Origin: Nonomuraea helvata
Lineage (GTDB): Bacteria > Actinomycetota > Actinomycetes > Streptosporangiales > Streptosporangiaceae
Assembly: GCF_039535785.1 (NCBI RefSeq)
Contig: NZ_BAAAXV010000001.1
Location: forward strand, 1,178,001-1,242,000
Length of the DNA: 64,000 nucleotides
Direction of reading: 5' to 3'
Shown: positions 60,052 through 64,000 of the stretch, in pieces
How the letters are laid out: each line of letters starts with the position of its first letter
Position numbering within the stretch: position 1 is the stretch's first letter
Made by a program: the position numbers and the translations under genes
The notes under the pieces: model-generated
The model's input: the letters and a program-made list of their open reading frames with translations, nothing else
Told to the model about the DNA's origin: nothing
Databases searched by the model: none

Positions 60052-61077
60052 CTAGCCGAAGAACACCTCGGCCTCGGCGTAACGCGAGGTGGGCACGGTC
60101 TTGAGCTCGGCCGTGGCCTCGTCGAGCCCGACGCGGACGATCTCGGTGCCGCGCAGTGCGACCATCTTGCCGTAGTCGCCCTCGTGGGCCGCGTCGATGG
60201 CCTGCAGCCCGAACCTGGTGGCCAGCACCCGGTCGTACGCCGTGGGGGTGCCGCCGCGCTGGATGTGCCCGAGCACTGTGGTGCGGGCCTCCTTGCCGGT
60301 GCGCTTCTCGATCTCCTTGGCCAGCATCTCGCCGATGCCGCCCAGCCTGACATGGCCGAACGCGTCGAGCTCGCCCGTCTGCAGCTCCATCTGGCCCTCG
60401 ATCGGGTGGGCGCCCTCGGCGACCACGATGATCGGGGAGTAACGGGTGCGGAAGCGGGACTCGACGTATTCGCAGACCCGGTCGATGTCGAACGGCCGCT
60501 CCGGGATCAGGATGACGTTCGCGCCCCCCGCCATGCCCGCGTGCAGCGCGATCCAGCCCGCGTGGCGGCCCATGACCTCGCAGATGAGCGCCCTGTGGTG
60601 GGACTCCGCGGTGGTGTGGAGGCGGTCGATGGCCTCCGTCGCGATGTTGACGGCGGTGTCGAAGCCGAAGGTGTAGTCGGTGCCCGACAGGTCGTTGTCG
60701 ATGGTCTTGGGCACGCCCACCACATTGACGTTGCGGTCGTACAGCTGCTTGGCCACGCCCAGCGTGTCTTCGCCCCCGATGGCGATCAAGGCGTCGACAC
60801 TGGTGGCGGCGAGGTTCTCCTTGATTCGGTCAACCCCGCCCTCGATCTTTATCGGGTTGGTGCGGGAGGAGCCGAGTATGGTGCCGCCGCGTGGCAGGAT
60901 GCCCCGCACGGCCTGGATGTCGAGCGGCATCGTGTCGCCTTCAAGCGGGCCGCGCCATCCGTCACGGAAGCCGACGAACTCATGACCGTAGACGCTCACC
61001 CCCTTACGCACGACAGCCCTGATCACAGCGTTGAGACCGGGGCAGTCGCCGCCCCCGGTGAGCACTCCGATACGCAT
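60052..61077 (-). CDS. pfkA: 6-phosphofructokinase, group III; residues suggest pyrophosphate dependence
   Basis: Phosphorylates fructose 6-phosphate. 341 aa with TGGGDCPGLNAVIRA, catalytic PKTIDNDLSGTDYTFGFDTA and MGRHAGWIALHAGMAGG. Residue 104 is Asp (GGEDT, 101-105) and 124 is Lys (PKTIDND): Asp104 blocks ATP in pyrophosphate-type enzymes, as in Amycolatopsis methanolica PFK, while Streptomyces ATP enzymes have Gly104. ATG 61077 behind GGGAGGA. Divergent from glpK with a DasR-like site between. Confidence 0.95.
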   Translation of the reverse strand: MRIGVLTGGGDCPGLNAVIRAVVRKGVSVYGHEFVGFRDGWRGPLEGDTMPLDIQAVRGILPRGGTILGSSRTNPIKIEGGVDRIKENLAATSVDALIAIGGEDTLGVAKQLYDRNVNVVGVPKTIDNDLSGTDYTFGFDTAVNIATEAIDRLHTTAESHHRALICEVMGRHAGWIALHAGMAGGANVILIPERPFDIDRVCEYVESRFRTRYSPIIVVAEGAHPIEGQMELQTGELDAFGHVRLGGIGEMLAKEIEKRTGKEARTTVLGHIQRGGTPTAYDRVLATRFGLQAIDAAHEGDYGKMVALRGTEIVRVGLDEATAELKTVPTSRYAEAEVFFG

Positions 61078-61141
61078 GGCGGGTTCCTCCCGATGGGGGT
61101 CACCTTGATGTCAGACTCGCATTGTGCCCGCCGCCGCGGGC

Positions 61142-61157
61142 AGTGGTCTAGACCAAA
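61142..61157. promoter_or_regulatory. DasR-like operator (dre) between pfkA and glpK
   Basis: AGTGGTCTAGACCAAA contains the perfect palindrome TGGTCTAGACCA (61144-61155). It fits the Streptomyces DasR consensus A(C/G)TGGTCTAGACCA(G/C)T at 14 of 16 positions. On the pfkA side a -35-like TAGACC inside the palindrome is 18 bases from CACAAT (61121-61126); on the glpK side it lies about 45 bases ahead of the start. Either promoter would be blocked by a bound repressor. Confidence 0.7.
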
Positions 61158-61199
61158 CGCACAGCTCCACGACATAAACATGGATTGCGAGGAGATTTC

Positions 61200-62672
61200 G
61201 TGAGTGTGTTGGCCATCGATGCCGGGACAACGGGGGTGACCGCGCTCGTTGTCACCGATAACGGGCAAATCGAGTCAATGGGCTACGAGGAGTTCAGGCA
61301 ACATTTTCCCTCGCCAGGCTGGGTCGAACACAATCCCGAGGACATCTGGCAGGCCACGCTCTCCGCGTGCAGCGCGGCGCTGAGCCGCGCCTCCGGCTCG
61401 CCGGCCTGTGTCGGTCTCACCAACCAGCGCGAGACCGCCGTCCTGTGGGACCGGCGCACGCTGGCCGCCCCGTGCCGGGCCATCGTCTGGCAGGACCGGC
61501 GCACCGCCGAGATGTGCGGGCGGCTGCGCGACGCGGGCCACGAGGCGCGCGTGTCGGAGCTGACCGGGCTCCGGCTCGACCCATACTTCACGGCCTCCAA
61601 GCTCGCCTGGCTGGCCGAGCACGAAGAGGGCGTGTGGGAGGGCGTCGAGACCGGCAACGTCGCCGTCGGCACGGTCGACTCCTACCTCATCGCCAGGCTC
61701 ACGGGGGGCGCGCGGCACGTGACCGACCCGTCCAACGCCTCCCGCACGCTCCTGTACGGCCTCGCGTCCGGCACCTGGGAGCCCGAGCTGTGCGAGCTGT
61801 TCGGGGTGCCCGAGCACGCGCTGCCCGAGATCGTGCCCAACTACGGGCCGATCGGCTTCACCGAGCCGTCGGCCTTCCTCGGGCTGGAGCTGCCGATCAG
61901 CGGGGTGGCCGGCGACCAGCAGGCCGCCCTGTTCGGGCAGACCTGCTTCGACGTGGGCGACGTGAAGTGCACCTACGGCACGGGGTCGTTCGTGCTGGCC
62001 AACCTGGGCGGTGAGATCGTCAGGTCCGAGGAGGGACTGCTGACCACCGTGGCCTGGCAGACGCCGTCGGGCGAGCGCACGTTCGCGCTGGAGGGGTCGA
62101 TCTTCGTGACCGGGGCCGCCGTCCAGTGGCTGCGCGACGGGCTGGGGCTGATCGGCACGGCGTCGGAGTCGGAGGCCCTGGCGCGCACGGTGCCCGACAG
62201 CGGGGGCGTGGTGTTCGTACCGGCTCTGACGGGGCTGGGGGCGCCGCACTGGGATCCCCACGCGCGCGGGCTGATCACCGGCATCACGCGCGGCACCACG
62301 CGGGCCCACCTGGTCAGGGCCACGCTGGAGGCGATCGCGTTCGAGGTGCGGGACGTGGTCGAGGCGATGACCGGGGGCGCCGTGCCGGTGCTCAAGGCCG
62401 ACGGCGGGGCCAGCACGAACGACCTGCTCATGCAGCTCCAGGCCGACCAGCTCGGCGCGGCGGTGGAGCGCCCGGCACTCCAGGAGACCACGGCGCTCGG
62501 AGCGGCCTTCCTGGCCGGGCTGGGCGCCGGGGTGTGGGGGTCGAAGTCCGACCTGCGCAAGACCTGGCAGCTCGAGCGGCGCTTCGTGCCCGGCGCCCGT
62601 GACGACGCCGCCTACGCGCGGTGGCGCGCGGCCGTCGAGCTGGCCTCCTACCACCCGTCGGTCACGGGCTGA
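61200..62672 (+). CDS. glpK: Glycerol kinase (FGGY family)
   Basis: Phosphorylates glycerol, feeding triose phosphates. 490 aa: AIDAGTTGVTALVV phosphate loop, GLTNQRETAVLWDRRT, WQDRRTAEMC, KCTYGTGSFVLAN, GLGAPHWDPHARGLI and the adenosine loop KADGGASTNDLLMQ. GTG 61200 has GAGGAGA about 5 bases upstream. The sequence is glycerol-kinase-like, but other FGGY sugar kinases cannot be excluded fully; no glpF or glpD is near. Its 3' end overlaps the convergent lipoprotein gene by 11 bases. Confidence 0.88.
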   Translation: MSVLAIDAGTTGVTALVVTDNGQIESMGYEEFRQHFPSPGWVEHNPEDIWQATLSACSAALSRASGSPACVGLTNQRETAVLWDRRTLAAPCRAIVWQDRRTAEMCGRLRDAGHEARVSELTGLRLDPYFTASKLAWLAEHEEGVWEGVETGNVAVGTVDSYLIARLTGGARHVTDPSNASRTLLYGLASGTWEPELCELFGVPEHALPEIVPNYGPIGFTEPSAFLGLELPISGVAGDQQAALFGQTCFDVGDVKCTYGTGSFVLANLGGEIVRSEEGLLTTVAWQTPSGERTFALEGSIFVTGAAVQWLRDGLGLIGTASESEALARTVPDSGGVVFVPALTGLGAPHWDPHARGLITGITRGTTRAHLVRATLEAIAFEVRDVVEAMTGGAVPVLKADGGASTNDLLMQLQADQLGAAVERPALQETTALGAAFLAGLGAGVWGSKSDLRKTWQLERRFVPGARDDAAYARWRAAVELASYHPSVTG

Positions 62673-64000
62673 CGCCCGCGGGGCCCTTGGCGAAGCGTGT
62701 CAGGAGGTTGACCGTGGCACGGCGGGTGAAGGCGGCGGCGCGGTCGGGCACACCGTGCCCGCACCGGCGTCCGCGCATCGCGCACACCCAGCGCATCGTC
62801 CCCGACGCGAACACCCCCGCCCCGCTGGGCGCCACGTAGTAGGTGCTGTGGGAGACGGTCGCCCGCCCGCCGCAGGAGAACGGCGACTCCGCCAGCACCT
62901 GGACGTTCCCGGGCGACCCCGGCGACACCTTGTCGGCCTCCACGCCGACCATCCCGGGGAAGCTCTCGCCCTTGGTGCCGGCGAAGATCCAGTGGCCCGG
63001 CCGGGTCACCCGGTAGACGCCCTCGGCGGGGAAGCAGTCGTACATCTGCCCCACCAGCGCGCTCTCCGGCCGCGAGTCCCGCCACAGCGTGCAGAGCCGT
63101 TCCTTGTCGCAGGCGAGCGTCCTGCCGTGCATCGCGATCCGCCAGTAGACGGCGTTGGCGCCGAGGAAGGCCAGGTTCGTGCCGCTGTCCCTGGCCTTGG
63201 TGACGACGGCGCGCATGCCGGGCGACCAGTACTCGTCGTGCCCCAGGGACACCACGGCGCGGGCCCCGTCGAGCACGCCCGGCTTGAGGTCGAGGTCCGT
63301 CAGGTACGCCAGGGCCACGTGGCTCTGCTCGGCCACGGCCAGCGCGCCCTTCTCGAAGTCCAGGAAGAGCCGGGCCCCGTCGCGGTCGTACGGGCGGTCG
63401 AAGGTGACGGCGCGGGAGCGGCCGCCGAACCCGCCGGCGCCCTCGTAGAGGCTCCGGCCGCCCCACAGGTTGTACGCCTGCCAGGTCGTGACCCCGTTCA
63501 GGATCACCACGCGGCCGGCGGTGGAGGCCGAGCGCACGGTGATCGGGACGTAGCGCTGGGCCCCGGTGGAGGCGTCGAGCCTGATCAGGTACGCGCCCTC
63601 CGGCCAGCCCGCGGTGTCCACGCTGAGCGAGGGGCGCCAGTGCGCGGCGGAGACCGTGCCGACGGCCGGGCCGCCCACGACCCTCATGGGCGCCTGCCGC
63701 TCCCCTTTGACCTCGGGCGACTCCCAGATCTTGGCCGGGTTCGCGCCCATGCGGAAGGCGCTGGCGGAGAAGCGCGGCGCGGTCGTGGAGACCCGCAGGT
63801 GGAAGCGCTCGCCCGGCAGGACGCTCACCTGGTCGGCGTAGCCCTCGATCTCGTGCTCAGCGCCGCGCTCGGTGATGCGCCACGACTCCTGCACGTCCGT
63901 GGTGGCGGACGGGCTCGGGGTGCCCGGTTCGGGGGCCGGGGCGGCGGTGGGGGCGGGGGCCGGGGGCATTCCGCCGCACCCGGCCACGAGAAGGAGCAGG
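62662..64000 (-). CDS. Secreted lipoprotein with N,N-dimethylformamidase beta-subunit-like domain; 5' end outside window
   Basis: The frame is open to the window edge and begins LLLLVAGCGG, the end of a lipoprotein signal with lipobox VAGC, so only a few N-terminal residues are missing. After a Pro/Ala/Thr linker comes a beta-rich domain (VLPGERFHLRVST), then ILNGVTTWQAYNLWGGRSLY, FDRPYDRDGARLFLDFEKG and VSLGHDEYWSPGMR, which match the large C-terminal domain of DmfA2-type proteins (glutamine-amidotransferase-like fold). The true substrate in actinomycetes is unknown. Some 445 residues are visible. Confidence 0.85.
   Translation of the reverse strand, partial: LLLLVAGCGGMPPAPAPTAAPAPEPGTPSPSATTDVQESWRITERGAEHEIEGYADQVSVLPGERFHLRVSTTAPRFSASAFRMGANPAKIWESPEVKGERQAPMRVVGGPAVGTVSAAHWRPSLSVDTAGWPEGAYLIRLDASTGAQRYVPITVRSASTAGRVVILNGVTTWQAYNLWGGRSLYEGAGGFGGRSRAVTFDRPYDRDGARLFLDFEKGALAVAEQSHVALAYLTDLDLKPGVLDGARAVVSLGHDEYWSPGMRAVVTKARDSGTNLAFLGANAVYWRIAMHGRTLACDKERLCTLWRDSRPESALVGQMYDCFPAEGVYRVTRPGHWIFAGTKGESFPGMVGVEADKVSPGSPGNVQVLAESPFSCGGRATVSHSTYYVAPSGAGVFASGTMRWVCAMRGRRCGHGVPDRAAAFTRRATVNLLTRFAKGPAGVSP

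Overview
The window is high-GC (roughly 70 %), gene-dense DNA from an actinomycete. It carries BldD with its c-di-GMP motif, actinobacterial integration host factor MihF, a PASTA kinase next to an Rv2175c-type protein, a lipoprotein L,D-transpeptidase, many GTG/TTG starts and several apparently leaderless promoters. The mix (class 1B dihydroorotate dehydrogenase with PyrK, uricase/allantoin genes, stand-alone MHYT proteins) points to a filamentous, Streptosporangiales-like organism. The genus cannot be fixed from sequence alone. No tRNA, rRNA, CRISPR array or intact insertion sequence was recognised.

Region 1 (1-17,550, minus strand) is a core block. It is read from pyrR down to priA: pyrR-pyrB-pyrC-carA-carB-pyrK-pyrD-pyrF (complete UMP synthesis except pyrE), then mihF, gmk, rpoZ, coaBC, a small unknown gene, metK and priA. 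A near-consensus PyrR-binding RNA loop precedes pyrR. Region 2 (17,700-23,040, plus) is an arginine deiminase cassette (arcA, arcC, amino acid permease, universal stress protein) lying between pyrR and bldD. Region 3 (23,500-31,310) is accessory: a HEPN-domain gene with an upstream LexA-like box, a ferredoxin-P450 pair with a divergent TetR regulator, a frameshifted membrane protein, a GT39-like membrane glycosyltransferase, an L,D-transpeptidase, a YbaK-like protein and an acetyltransferase.

Region 4 (31,311-40,300) holds metF, a polyprenyl diphosphate synthase, thiE, an Rv2175c homologue and an FAD reductase. A TPP riboswitch then leads thiO-thiS-thiG, followed by a four-PASTA PknL/PknB-type kinase. 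Region 5 (40,400-48,700, plus) is a purine catabolic run: uraD, hydroxyisourate hydrolase, uricase, two xanthine dehydrogenase-family subunits, an 8-oxoguanine-deaminase-like hydrolase, glycerate kinase, allantoinase and allantoicase. It is interrupted by a 400-bp stretch that looks like a TnpB 3'-end/omegaRNA relic. Region 6 (48,800-59,990) has endonuclease IV, a sodium:solute symporter with a small membrane partner and a LytS/LytTR two-component pair, a sulfite-oxidase-like enzyme, a YiaA/B protein, ThiI, a NarL-type two-component pair and two tandem MHYT sensors. Region 7 (60,050-64,000) has a phosphofructokinase with pyrophosphate-type residues and a divergent glycerol kinase, sharing a DasR-like operator, then a partial secreted lipoprotein.

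The most useful second-look items are the PyrR loop, the DasR-like site between pfkA and glpK, the D104/K124 signature of PfkA, the LexA-like box near the HEPN gene, the probable omegaRNA relic, the hairpin over the glycosyltransferase start, and a recurring pattern of low-complexity inserts and short tandem repeats within, or at the ends of, housekeeping genes.
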